Positions 54,553 to 64,000 of a DNA stretch of 64,000 bases are shown piece by piece. The stretch is taken from the NCBI RefSeq assembly GCF_039555335.1, contig NC_092640.1:30076204-30140203 (forward strand), in the 5' to 3' direction. This DNA comes from Amphiura filiformis (taxonomy: Eukaryota > Echinodermata > Ophiuroidea > Amphilepidida > Amphiuridae). Within the stretch, counting starts at the first letter, position 1. The number at the start of each line of letters is the position of its first letter. The position numbers were made by a program, and so were the translations under genes. The notes below the pieces were generated by a model that was not told where the DNA came from, ran no database searches, and worked only from the letters and a program-made list of their open reading frames with translations.

Positions 54553-55400
54553 GGAGTCAACAGTAAACTGCCGCTCATCTACCCTCGGAATTTTGGAGAT
54601 TTGCTTGTAGTTTTCGTAATCATTGAGTTGCAGGGAATTATTTTAGTCCAGTCCCAGCAGCTTTACGGGGGTTCAGCCCTGTTTCAGCTTATTTCTAGAC
54701 ACACAGCAGCCGAGATCTACCAATATGCAGTAGTTCGCCTCTAATCTGGAACATGTTGGCCAGTGTTGGAAGGTTGACCAATGATGACATGTTCAACACC
54801 AGCCTATTGACCGTTGGGAAGTAAATCTTCCTCTTCCGCTCTTTGGCCCATGATGAAAATTCGGAGCCATTGAGATAGGCTTCTCCAATATGAAGAGAAT
54901 CATTACGTCCTTGTCCCCTTAGAATACTCAAGAAAACAAAGATGGAGCTTGATGTTCATGGCAAGAAACCTTGGAACTAAACTAGCCCTATCAGAAAAAC
55001 AGCACCCGATCTTACCGCACTGTTCTCCAGCAGTTTAAGGACAAAGTCCGGCCGGAACATAACTCACAAGTGCTCTTGAAAGACCTGGTATTAAACCTAA
55101 CCTAACAAATGCCACGAATACTACTACAATGTACTGTCTACATCGTTGCAGTATCAAAAACAAATGGCCAGGACATTTGAACATACTGGCCGTTGAACCT
55201 GATGGTTTCCTCCGCCCTAAAGCTGGCATGTTCAACAACTGAGCTAGGGAGGTAGAGGAAGCTCATTCCCTCACTCTGGTAAAATACCAGCCCGCACCTG
55301 AGAGCACCGAATGGGAAATCCAACACCAGAAACAGCATGTTAAACACTGTTTCTTTGCAACCGGGGTTGCAGGTGTTGGCAAAGGTAATTTTCAGCACTT
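54553..55400 (-). other. Probable 5' part of LINE or unknown sequence
   Basis: Upstream (minus strand) of the endonuclease frame. Two related words, AACATG.TGGCCAGTGTTGGA (near 54752) and GAACATACTGGCCGTTGAAC (near 55179), recur. Short minus-strand frames end in the region. It may be the LINE 5' UTR, but nothing diagnostic is seen. Confidence 0.3.
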
Positions 55401-55439
55401 ACATACAAACTTTTATTTACAATACAAAAACACTCAGAT

Positions 55440-55690
55440 ATCATTACACAGATTCCCTTCCATTACACTGAATACAAAATCAATACAATTTACTGCAACT
55501 TTCAAATCTTGGGTTACATTGATTTAAATGTACGCTGTGACGTCAATATTTAGTCAATTCCTGCAAATGAGGTGTCAAAATGTGTAGAAATAAATTCTAC
55601 TTCCAACGCATTTTACAGATTTGTAATACAATTACCCGTTTTTGAAAAATGGTCATTATTTAAGGGGGGTTAGTTACTTTTTTTGAGATG
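55440..55690. mobile_element. Fragment of foldback family 5
   Basis: CAACTTTCAAATCTTGGGTT, AAATGTACGCTGTGACGTC and ATGAGGTGTCAAAATGTG match one arm of the hairpin at 58897-59793. Confidence 0.6.
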
Positions 55691-55729
55691 TTTATATGTA
55701 CTATTGATTACGTATCAGTATTAACTTAC

Positions 55730-56115
55730 TTGATTAGTGATTACGTAACAGCATTAACATGAAATTAATAGTAAAGTAGGTAATGGGGATACGCATCCTG
55801 CACAAGAACAAATAAACACAATGGGGAACGATTGCTTATTATTTATTCTAAACTGTTTTATTCTGAACTGGTTTTCTTATGTATTTGATTTTTACTGTAA
55901 GCGCAACGATGCTTTCTTTGCGAATTGCGCCCTAAGAACTTTGTAGTAGTAGTAGTTGCTCGCTAAAAGAGGAAACTGAATAATTTAATAAGAAAGAATG
56001 AACAGTTTAGAGATCGGAAGGTCGTGGGTTCGATTCCCGTGCCGGCACATTCCCTTGCTTTTTTTCAAGTTGGGTTGTGTGCCGGTCGGGATTTGTGTTT
56101 ATTTGTTGTCATGTT
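55730..56115. repeat. Sequence shared with family intron 1, includes B-box
   Basis: GGGTTCGATTCCCGTGCCGG at 56026 and CATTCCCTTGC, GTGTGCCGGTCGGGATTT resemble copy B 37775-37850 and copy A 23300-23345, while 55780-55840 matches copy A 23401-23455 inverted. The B box suggests a SINE with a tRNA head that also inserted in the ancestral intron 1. Confidence 0.45.
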
Positions 56116-56303
56116 TAATTGTAACACTTTGGGTTGGTAAACTGTTCATTCTTTCTTGTGAAATTTTTATTTTAATTTTAATTAAAATAGACTACACTGC
56201 AAAATCACACAAAAAGCGTGCCTTTTAAATTGTAGTATTATGTGATTAAATTAATTTTTTTGGCTTTTGTTTTTTATTGATGTTGCAAATTTAGTTAAAA
56301 TTG

Positions 56304-56530
56304 TGTCTTTCAAAATACTCGAATGTAAGTTCGTACGTGCTGGTGATAAACAATTTCTAAAAGTTTCAACTGACTTTCAGCACAAAAATCCAACTAACCT
56401 TGAATTTTTGATGTCTGACACACATCTCCATCAGAAGATGAAGATGTGTGTCACACATCGAAAATTCAAGGTTAGTTGGATTTCTGTGCTGAAAGTCAGT
56501 TGAAACTTTTAGAAATTGTCTTTCAAAATA
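56304..56530. repeat. Near-perfect 83-bp-arm hairpin between 14-bp direct repeats
   Basis: ACAATTTCTAAAAGTTTCAA through ACACACATCTCCATC (from 56350) is mirrored by GATGAAGATGTGTGTCACAC through TTTTAGAAATTGT (to 56519), with about four mismatches and a loop of about four bases. TGTCTTTCAAAATA flanks the structure at 56304-56317 and 56517-56530. The direct repeats look like a target-site duplication. Confidence 0.85.
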
Positions 56531-56757
56531 TAATTTACTACTTGCGCTTGAGGGTCATTTTTTAGGGTCATTTTGATCATTTATTCGTAAAATTCAATAT
56601 CGATAGCAGAAACGTAACGTATGCATGCTTGCTTCTTCTATAACTTTTCCTCTACAAACCGAAAGTAGTAAAATTAGTCAGTTAAGTAGCATTAAGTTTC
56701 CCCTAAGATTCTAAATAAAATTTGATCTATAATCAGATACGACTGTTTTATTAGTTT

Positions 56758-56931
56758 GTGGCGGCGCCCCGGGGGCATAGGGGAATTCCCCCAGTCAGGA
56801 CTCCTCCCCTCGAATAACGAACATTTCCACTTTTGCAGCAATTTTGCGCAAAATTTGTTGATTTTGCCCCCCCCCAAAAAAAAAATTCCTTCCCCCATGC
56901 CCCCCCCAAATAAAATTCCTGGCGCCGCCAC
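56758..56931. mobile_element. 174-bp hAT-like element
   Basis: Ends GTGGCGGCGCC and GGCGCCGCCAC are perfect inverted repeats; G-run and C-run interiors mirror each other. Same terminus type as 40295. Target duplication not clear. Confidence 0.65.
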
Positions 56932-57109
56932 TGGTTTCAGTTTATTGGCATGGCTGATTTTTTTTGCTTCCCATAATGAGATGAGCTTCTAGTCCTAAAG
57001 GATCAACCATGTTGTTAAACAAACAATAGATACTGTTCATGGTAATCCAGAGTTTTTCGGAACTAGAGATAGATGCCGTTGATGGCGTCTGGCCAGATGA
57101 AGGGACGGA

Positions 57110-57406
57110 CGTAGAAGTGACGTAGTTAATCGGATTAACTACTATAGCAATAGATGAATACAATTTTTGATTATACCGCGCTGCACTGCAGCAGGTTGCA
57201 CTCATCACCTGTCTTCAATCATATAATAGATTGAATACAATACCCCCGGGACAATACCGCTCTTTTCAAATAGACTAATCTTACAGGTGCAATCTATGGT
57301 TGAATGCATTGGTACCGCATGAACGTTGTAGTGCGGGGCGATATAGCCAAAATTGTATTCATCTATTGCTATGGTAGTTAATCCGATTAACTACGTCACT
57401 TCTACG
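57110..57406. mobile_element. Foldback element, family 3 (large copy)
   Basis: CGTAGAAGTGACGTAGTTAA then TCGGATTAACTACTATAGCA and ATAGATGAATACAATTTT are mirrored at the right end (ATTGTATTCATCTATTGCTA through CTACGTCACTTCTACG). Small relative at 31443-31532. A separate short palindrome (TAGACCCGTGACGTCACG / CGGGTCTA) follows at 57433-57469. Confidence 0.85.
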
Positions 57407-57469
57407 GCGTATACCCGGCTACCTGTACATGTATAGACCCGTGACGTCACGCAGACATCACGGGTCTAT

Positions 57470-58084
57470 TAGATCTGCCGATTAAATGCACTTTTTGGCC
57501 CAGATCTATGCTGTTTCGTATATTTATCAGCGTTTCCAACCCTTTTGAAACCATTCTAAGGCATTCCATGCGCTACAATATCAAAATTGCGGCTACATCA
57601 TAGATATCTCGGGCATCTCAGAGCATTACCTGGTTTTTCCATAAGAAAGTATATAATTGAGGTGTTCCATCAAAGCTTTCGTCGTGTGCTGCCACCTAGC
57701 GCGTGGTTCCGGGAACTTTGCGTCCAGGACCGACAGCAGTTTATTTCACGCAACTTGAATGACTTAAAAAAAATGTTTTCCTACGAGTAAATCTCATGTG
57801 TTTTATAATCTCACTATAGATTTCTATAGAAACGAATGAGGTGCTCTTTGTGAGAAAGACGGTAACCATGGTAACGTTTATGTCACCAAAAACAACGATT
57901 GTATGTTCACAATGAAGTAGATTTATAACATTAAGGGTATTCAAGATTCAAATAATTGTAATTAAAGAGTAATTTTCCAAAACAATTTGACCTCTGCTCG
58001 TACATGTATGACGAGAATTATTAAGATCATATGACAGTTTCGATGATAAACTAAACATCTACCAAAAATGTATTACCACCCTTT
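57470..58084. other. Non-genic, nothing recognised
   Basis: Plain sequence with two short chance frames on opposite strands (57587-57790 and 57741-57944). No splice-supported exon. Confidence 0.35.
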
Positions 58085-58875
58085 CATACTGCAGTTACTG
58101 TCCGTTTTCCTATACACAATACACAGTGCTCTTTCCCATTGACGCGTGACCTCTACAAATAGCCCTACGTTAAAAGTATGGGGATATGACTAGTTAACGT
58201 CGCTGTGTGAAAATTAACCGGCCAATATTAAAAGTACTCTTCTAAAGTTCTAGAAAATATAGTTTTTAACATGTCCTAAATTTTAGCTAATTTAGATGTT
58301 TGGAAATATTCGTACTTTGGTGTTTTAGTTAATGTTATAGGTAATAGTACATTGCCTAGTTAACGTCGCTGTGTGAAAAATAACCGGCCAATATTAAAAG
58401 TACTCTTCTAAAATTCTAGACAATATAGTTTTGTAACATGTCCTAAATTTTTAGCTAATTTAGGTGTTTGGAGAGGGTCGTACTTTTGTGTTTTAGGAAG
58501 GACATGTAAACGACAGATAACACCAAAAATATGAAGAAATTATTTCCAAACCGTGTTAAGTCAACAATCATTATGTTGCTCATTTTCAAGAATGCTGGTT
58601 TACAAAAAGCACGCCATTATCTGATTTCGTGAACAAAGCCACACATACCATTGTTTCCTTTCGTTTCCTTTATACTCGGTTACCCAACTGAAGCTATGAA
58701 TACCAGCTTTATTGCGATATCGCACATGAAAACAGACACTTGTGCACAACCAGAGAAGATCCGATTTATCAGTTGAGCTGTTTCAATGAGTGTTATCTTG
58801 GTTTAATAGCTTTTAATGGGGGTTAAGTCCTGCAAAGGTCGAGATGAATTCTACTGTAGACATGACTGCATCATG
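58085..58875 (+). repeat. Repeat family X, full copy with internal duplication
   Basis: CATACTGCAGTTACTGTCCG to GACATGACTGCATCATG. The block CTAGTTAACGTCGCTGTGTG through AACATGTCCTAAATTTT appears twice (58190 and 58355), so part of the element is tandemly duplicated. Confidence 0.75.
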
Positions 58876-58896
58876 TAAATGCCATTATTCCTAAAT

Positions 58897-59793
58897 AAAT
58901 TTGGGATATTGGATCGAAGCAGAATTTATTTCTGCGCATTATGATACCTCATTTGTTGCAAATGTCCCAATATTGATGTCGCAGCGTACATTCTAATGAA
59001 AGTAACCCAAGCTTTGAAAGTTGCAGCAAAATCCTATTACCTTGTATTCATGCATTGAAGGAAATCTGTTCAGCTCTCATTGGATTATTATATTTGTTTC
59101 ATGCATTTGGAGGCGACAAAACAAGTGATAATCCAGAATCAATAACAATTGTCATTATTAACATCAGTAATCATTATTAGCTATTATTCACGTTATGTCA
59201 TATTGAAACATAAAGATTTCAGTACTTTTTCTGACCAACAAGGTCATAAATGGCTTACATTATTGCAAGTTGTCCTTTCAGATTCAAAATTTTACTGTTT
59301 GGGACTGGAGGTGTTCACAAATGTAAGCCTTTTTTTCTTTTCGACAGCCATAGTATACTACCTCTGGTTTATTGAAAAAACATTGTACAACAAAATATAA
59401 ACACGGCAAACAAACACACATAAAATTACAGTTACAGCAAACAAACACAAATGTAACCCTTGGTCTTCCACTTCTTGTGATATTCTTTGTCACAGAAAAC
59501 ATTGAACTTGTAATGTTTCAATACTAAGTAAACACTGACATTTTATTGATTATCACATGTTTTGACCCGCATCCAAATTCACGAAACAAGAAGATTTAAT
59601 CCAAAGCGCACCTAAAACATTTTCTTCCATGGATACTGAATACAAGGTAATAGTACTTCGCTGCAACTTTCAAATCTTGGGTTACTTTCATTAAAATGTA
59701 CGCTGCGACATGAAAATAAAGACTATTGCAAAAAATGAGGTGTCATGATGCGCAGAAATAAATTCTTCTTCGTCTGCACATGATCCCAAATTT
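58897..59793. mobile_element. Foldback element, family 5
   Basis: AAATTTGGGA..GAAGCAGAATTTATTTCTGC then GCGTACATTCTAATGAAAGT on the left is mirrored by ACTTTCATTAAAATGTACGC and GCGCAGAAATAAATTC to TCCCAAATTT on the right, around a spacer of about 550 bases. The 83-codon frame in the spacer is unsupported. Confidence 0.8.
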
Positions 59794-60149
59794 GGCATAG
59801 GCCTACAATCAACCGTTTAGGAATACTAGCCATTATTTAAAGGGGGGGTAATTACTTTTTGGTAGATGTTTATTTCGTGTTATTGAACAATACACACGAT
59901 ATACGGTAGTAGTATGATACAATTATGTAGGCATGATGACGTCCCTTAAACATAAGCTAACATAATAAAACAATAACTTCGATTTTTCGGCAGTTCCCTT
60001 TGCATGTGGTACTCCATTTCGTCCTTTCTGTATTTTGACGGCAAAATTCTTTGCGATAATCTACCTGTATGGTAGTAAACAGAAATTCATTTTAACACTA
60101 AACCGATCAGTAGCCTATATATTTACTAAATCTGGTCTTATCAAGAAGT

Positions 60150-60492
60150 AAAATCTACATTCCCCTCAATGAAACAATTAATACGGACGGAATTAAATAA
60201 ATTATGACTGAGAAGGAAGTCAAAAACACAAAAAACGTCACAATTCTACCTATTGTGTTTTATGATTGACCTTGTGCAAGTTCACGTGTGATTGAAAATA
60301 ATGGTATTATCCACGCCAGTGCGTGTATTGTGCGATTTAACTTGCATTAGCGGGTGCCGAGCGATCGGTTTTAACAAATGAATTAGACCACGGCCTTCTG
60401 GCGTAAAAATATCAAATTTATAAACCATTGGATAGTTACAAATCGCTCGCCACAAGCGACTTGGATTATGAAGTCAGCTATAAGAATAAGGA
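60150..60492 (+). promoter_or_regulatory. Conserved 5' block of copy C
   Basis: Contains GAAACAATTAATACGGACGG, TGACCTTGTGCAAGTTCA and the core AAATCGCTCGCCACAAGCGA (from 60440) then TTGGATTATGAAG, matching copies A and B. The coding ATG lies only about 75 bases after the core's end, the shortest spacing of the three copies, since sequence present in A and B is absent here. Confidence 0.55.
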
Positions 60493-60566
60493 AATGCATG
60501 TTCTACACGTTGATAAATACAAATTAGTGTTTGTATTTTAGTAAATATTATGATTATATTGTACGT

Positions 60567-60614
60567 ATGAGTGCCGTGATGGCATGGGGAATTGGGTTAT
60601 CTTTCTTGCTAACA
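60567..60614 (+). CDS. Copy C exon 1 of the mucin-like family (partial gene)
   Basis: Encodes MSAVMAWGIGLSFLLT with donor ACA|GTAAGT, phase 0, matching exon 1 of copies A and B (shared MSA, AW, LSF.L). The conserved 5' block precedes it. No GTGATCTGTTTAGCC exon 2 is found before the window ends, so the remaining exons lie beyond 64000 or have been lost. Intron 1 would be over 3.4 kb, compatible with 3.0 kb in A and 4.9 kb in B. Confidence 0.65.
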
Positions 60615-61389
60615 GTAAGTATATTTTAATTTGTATCATTAAGTAGACTTGTTTAACCATTGAAAATATCATTCAGAATGTATTGTGATAGCTTATACCA
60701 TTTTTGACTTAAATATTCGCATGTTTTTTATGTAGATTATGCCTGTGCACATGCACAGGAGTTGTACGTCATTAATGCATGTGATGTCGCCAAGGAGATA
60801 GTTGTGTTATATGCATTGCATATAATGTTATGACGCTCATATTATTATGTTCACTGAAGAGGAAGTATTATTTTATTTTATGTGTCGCATCATGCATATA
60901 CATCAAGTGTACCTTTTATTCCGAATAATGTCCACCATGATCATTATAGGTTTTCTGGTAACATGTAGAGGAAAACATGTTAATTGGGGCCTTATATTGG
61001 ATCTTATGCTCAAGTACATGGGAATAAAACATGCATTTTTGTATATAATTATAAGTACGGCGACCATACATAATGAACCAATGTAGTGTTATAGGAATGT
61101 TATACTAAAAAAGACAGAAATGAAGTCAAACAAATGACATCACATCACATGGAATGTTTGTTCAAACGGCCGCTCCGTGCGGTTTCTCTGGGTATAGTGT
61201 AGACTGCTTTGCATTGCCTTTTGAGAAACAATTTACACCACTATAGGCCTATGCCATTCCGGTTTCAGGATGGGAATTGTTCTCGTTCTGAATTATTATG
61301 AGATTGAAGAATTTCCAAAAGGGGATAGGGGCCTACCAATTAGGTATAGAGAAGACTGGTGTCACTACAATAATGTCAGAGGAATGGAA

Positions 61390-62150
61390 CCACGAACCCC
61401 CGGCACGAACCACACGCATCACACAAACTCACCCCCCCAACACACCCCCTCCACACAACACACTCTCATATACACCCCTACGTATTCAAACCACGCACCA
61501 ATTATGTAAGCTGTATCTAGTTTGACCAGTTTCCGGATATGCCGTAGATTTATAGCAGAACTATGAAAACATTCATCTGACAGACATCCTATTTTCAACA
61601 ATCACAAACGAACATCCCCTACCCTTCCAACCACCCACATACCATATGCTCTTATACCCACCCAACACCCCACGCATCTACTTTGCCCATCCCTCACAAA
61701 CATATCGATCACGCCCCATACATTCCCCACACATACACCCCTTCAAATAAACATACATAATCACTTTTTACACACACAAGATTGCAAGCAATGTAGTTTT
61801 ACCATTTTCCGGAATACCACTGAGTAAAAGATTTACTCTAAGGAAGCACATCGGCCATCAAACACCCACAAACACACCCCTCCTATACACCCACCCCTCA
61901 CTCATCCTATTTATAAACACGCCCCAACACACGAGTGCACCCCATCCCACCACTCACCGCCACGCCCACACAAGCACTCAATCACGACACAAGCAAGCTG
62001 TGCAAGCAATGTAGTTTTACCATTTCCTGGATTACCGCCGAGTAATAGATTTGCAACTGTTTATAAGGAACAATACCTTAACACATCCCACTCCCCGAAG
62101 TTCCTCCCATACACACCCCCACCCATCCGGCCATCCACCCTGTTCCTGCT
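61390..62150. repeat. C/A-rich strand-asymmetric tract
   Basis: The plus strand is made mostly of C and A (CACACCCC-like words) for over 700 bases, with few G except at the shared AATGTAGTTTTACCATT blocks. A shorter counterpart lies in copy B intron 1 (about 40015-40290), so the tract predates or accompanied the duplication. Confidence 0.65.
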
Positions 62151-62447
62151 ATCAAACGTGGATGTTGTGGATTATACTGAGGACGTAACTTTCACTATCT
62201 GACCGTGGACACGCCTGGTCAAACTGCAGCGAATCGTGTACCTTTTACATATGGGTATTACATAGCCTAAAATACATATTTTTACGCAATCAGCAATTCA
62301 TTGTAGCTATAAAACAAAGCAAGGACGGTTGCAGGTGCGTCCTCGTTTGATAGTTAAGAAGAAGCAGATACGTGTCCTCGTTTTGTACCTAATTAAATGC
62401 CCTGCAGTTATTGCTACCATTACAGGAATACCATTTCATATACTAAT

Positions 62448-63079
62448 CATACTGCAGTTACTGTCCGTTTTCCTATACACAATACACAGTGCTCTTTCCC
62501 ATTGACGCGTGACCTCTACAAATAGCCTACGTTAAAAGCATGGGGATATGTCTAGTTAACGTCGCTGTGTGAAAAATAACCGGCCAATATTAAAGTACTC
62601 TTCTAAAATTCTAGACAATATAGTTTTGTAACATGTCCTAAATTTTTAGCTAATTTAGATGTTTGGAAATATGCGTACTTTGGTGTTTTAGGAAGGATAT
62701 GTAAACGACAGATAACACCAAAAATATGAAGAAATTATTTCCAAACCGTGTTAAGTCTGCAAACCACCATGTTTCTCATTTTCAAGAACGCTGGTTAACA
62801 ATAAGCACGTATTGTCTCATTTCGTAAACAAAGACCACACACAATTGTTCTCTAGCGCTCGCTTTATAATCGTTCACCCAACTGAAAGTATAATCCCAGC
62901 TCATTGCTCCATTGTACGTGTAAAGTAGACACATATGTTGTGTGTATTTAACCAGAGAAGATATGATTTAATCAGTTGAGCTGTTTTCAATGAGTGTTAT
63001 CTTGGTTTAATAGCTTTTAATGGGGTTTAAGTCCTGCAAAGGTCGAGTTGAATTCTACTGTAGACATGACTGCATCATG
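62448..63079 (+). repeat. Repeat family X, full copy
   Basis: CATACTGCAGTTACTGTCCG through AGGAAGGATATGTAAACGAC to GACATGACTGCATCATG. One unit long, without the internal duplication of 58085-58875. Confidence 0.75.
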
Positions 63080-63605
63080 TAAACAACATTACACACAATC
63101 TGTTAATTGGAAGCTAAACATAATAAAGCATACATACAACTACGCCAACAACAATAACAAAACTGGGGAAATGCTCCATGATGCTACCCGTAGCCCTTAA
63201 TTGAAATAATTTAAAATAAATAATCAATTAAGTAACCAATTGGAGACTGCTTGCTATCTGAGGTTCTAGAGGGTCCAAACAAGAATTATACAGTAAGAAA
63301 TAGCAAATAAGTAGGGATTTTGTGAAAATCTACTGCCTGGGCGAAGCATGCTTCGATTTTACTGATATTCCAGCATAGTAGTAGTATGTACTCAAGTAAA
63401 ATTCTCTGAGAGTTCCAAATCGAGGAAAAAAATGTTTTTTGCCACACCCTATTGTCCATGTGCCCCCGAAGTTCTTGCTACGCCCCTGAACCTCTGTCTC
63501 CTTATTTTTTTTATCAAACAGAAATGCATTTAAACAGCTATTGAATACAAACTCTTAATGGTAGACTAGGTATTGTTGGTTGAAGCAGAATCGGTTTTCA
63601 TTATC

Positions 63606-63770
63606 TAAATCAATATATTATTGAAAAATAACACTTTGATGTTTTGCAATAGTTTATTCTACAAATCATATACTTTGAAAACTTGCTTAATTTATTGTTG
63701 TTAATGAGTTATGTACGTTTTGCAAAAGTGTTGCTGTTTCAGCCCTCTTTACAACAAGAACCATAGCACC
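63606..63770 (-). repeat. Dispersed repeat, partner of left-edge copy
   Basis: Reverse complement of 1611-1775 (CATATACTTTGAAAACTTGC, CAGCCCTCTTTACAACAAGA). Confidence 0.6.
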
Positions 63771-64000
63771 TATAAAAAAACTATATCTGTTAATATATTT
63801 CGTCGGCAGAATGCTACACTATCGTAAGTGCAGTTTGGACAGTTTTACATGAGGAGCATATTTGGGTTTTGCGTAGCCGTTTGTTTCCAAGTAGCCATAA
63901 AATGACATGGGAATGTAAAGCAATTTAATTTTGATAATTATATACTACAATAATTGGTATTAAAGTTAATAAATAGATTACTGATTAAAATGTCGTAAGT

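Larger units (their letters stand above)
60615..64000 (+). other. Copy C intron 1 (open to window end)
   Basis: Shares AATGTCAGAGGAATGGAA (61373) and AATGTAGTTTTACCATT words (61792, 62010) with copy B intron 1; the latter is tandemly duplicated here. Holds a C/A-rich stretch, a family X copy and the inverted partner of the left-edge repeat. The 79-codon frame at 60847 is unsupported. Confidence 0.5.

Noticed and set aside
59149..59400. 83-codon hydrophobic ORF
   Set aside because: It sits in the spacer of a foldback element with no splice or homology support.

Overview
The window looks like nuclear DNA of a marine invertebrate animal, most likely an echinoderm or related deuterostome. Genes are sparse, short-exoned and split by long introns with GT..AG borders. 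tRNA-derived SINEs, degenerate LINEs, hairpin-type and TIR-type DNA elements and microsatellites fill most of the rest, and the palindrome TAGGCCTA is strikingly frequent. There is no bacterial-style gene packing. Nearly all long open frames are chance frames or repeat translations; the real coding sequence sits in exons too short to appear as ORFs. The taxonomic call is inference from sequence style.

The main content is a tandem family of small type I membrane proteins. Copy A (five coding exons, 23164-31183, 174 aa) and copy B (five coding exons, 37640-50954, 227 aa) join in frame with identical intron phases (0,1,1,2). They encode a signal peptide, a Thr/Ser-rich mucin-like stalk, four juxtamembrane cysteines, one transmembrane helix and a basic, then variable, cytoplasmic tail. 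A third copy C begins at 60567 (exon 1 only) and runs off the right edge. Each copy is preceded by the same 5' block of about 250 bp (22574-22850, 35521-35795, 60244-60492). The copies have diverged mostly by insertions into introns and flanks, so paralogous introns act as empty-site controls that date the transposons.

Left part (1-19.7 kb): a small two-exon gene of unknown function with an ETS-type promoter (3.5-5.5 kb), an isolated cysteine-rich terminal exon (15.9-16.1 kb), a CpG-rich patch with an NRF1 palindrome (11.07 kb), and many hairpin elements. Middle (19.7-51 kb): copies A and B with nested hAT-like, TTAA-flanked and TA-flanked elements, two LINE remnants, and in intron 2 of copy B three unrelated tandem arrays. 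One of these repeats a perfect match to the metazoan histone-mRNA 3' stem-loop on the minus strand. Right part (51-64 kb): hairpin elements, a LINE with endonuclease and partial reverse transcriptase (minus strand), a near-perfect 83-bp-arm hairpin between 14-bp direct repeats, then copy C's 5' region and first intron.

All family assignments rest on reading the sequence; no database search was run.
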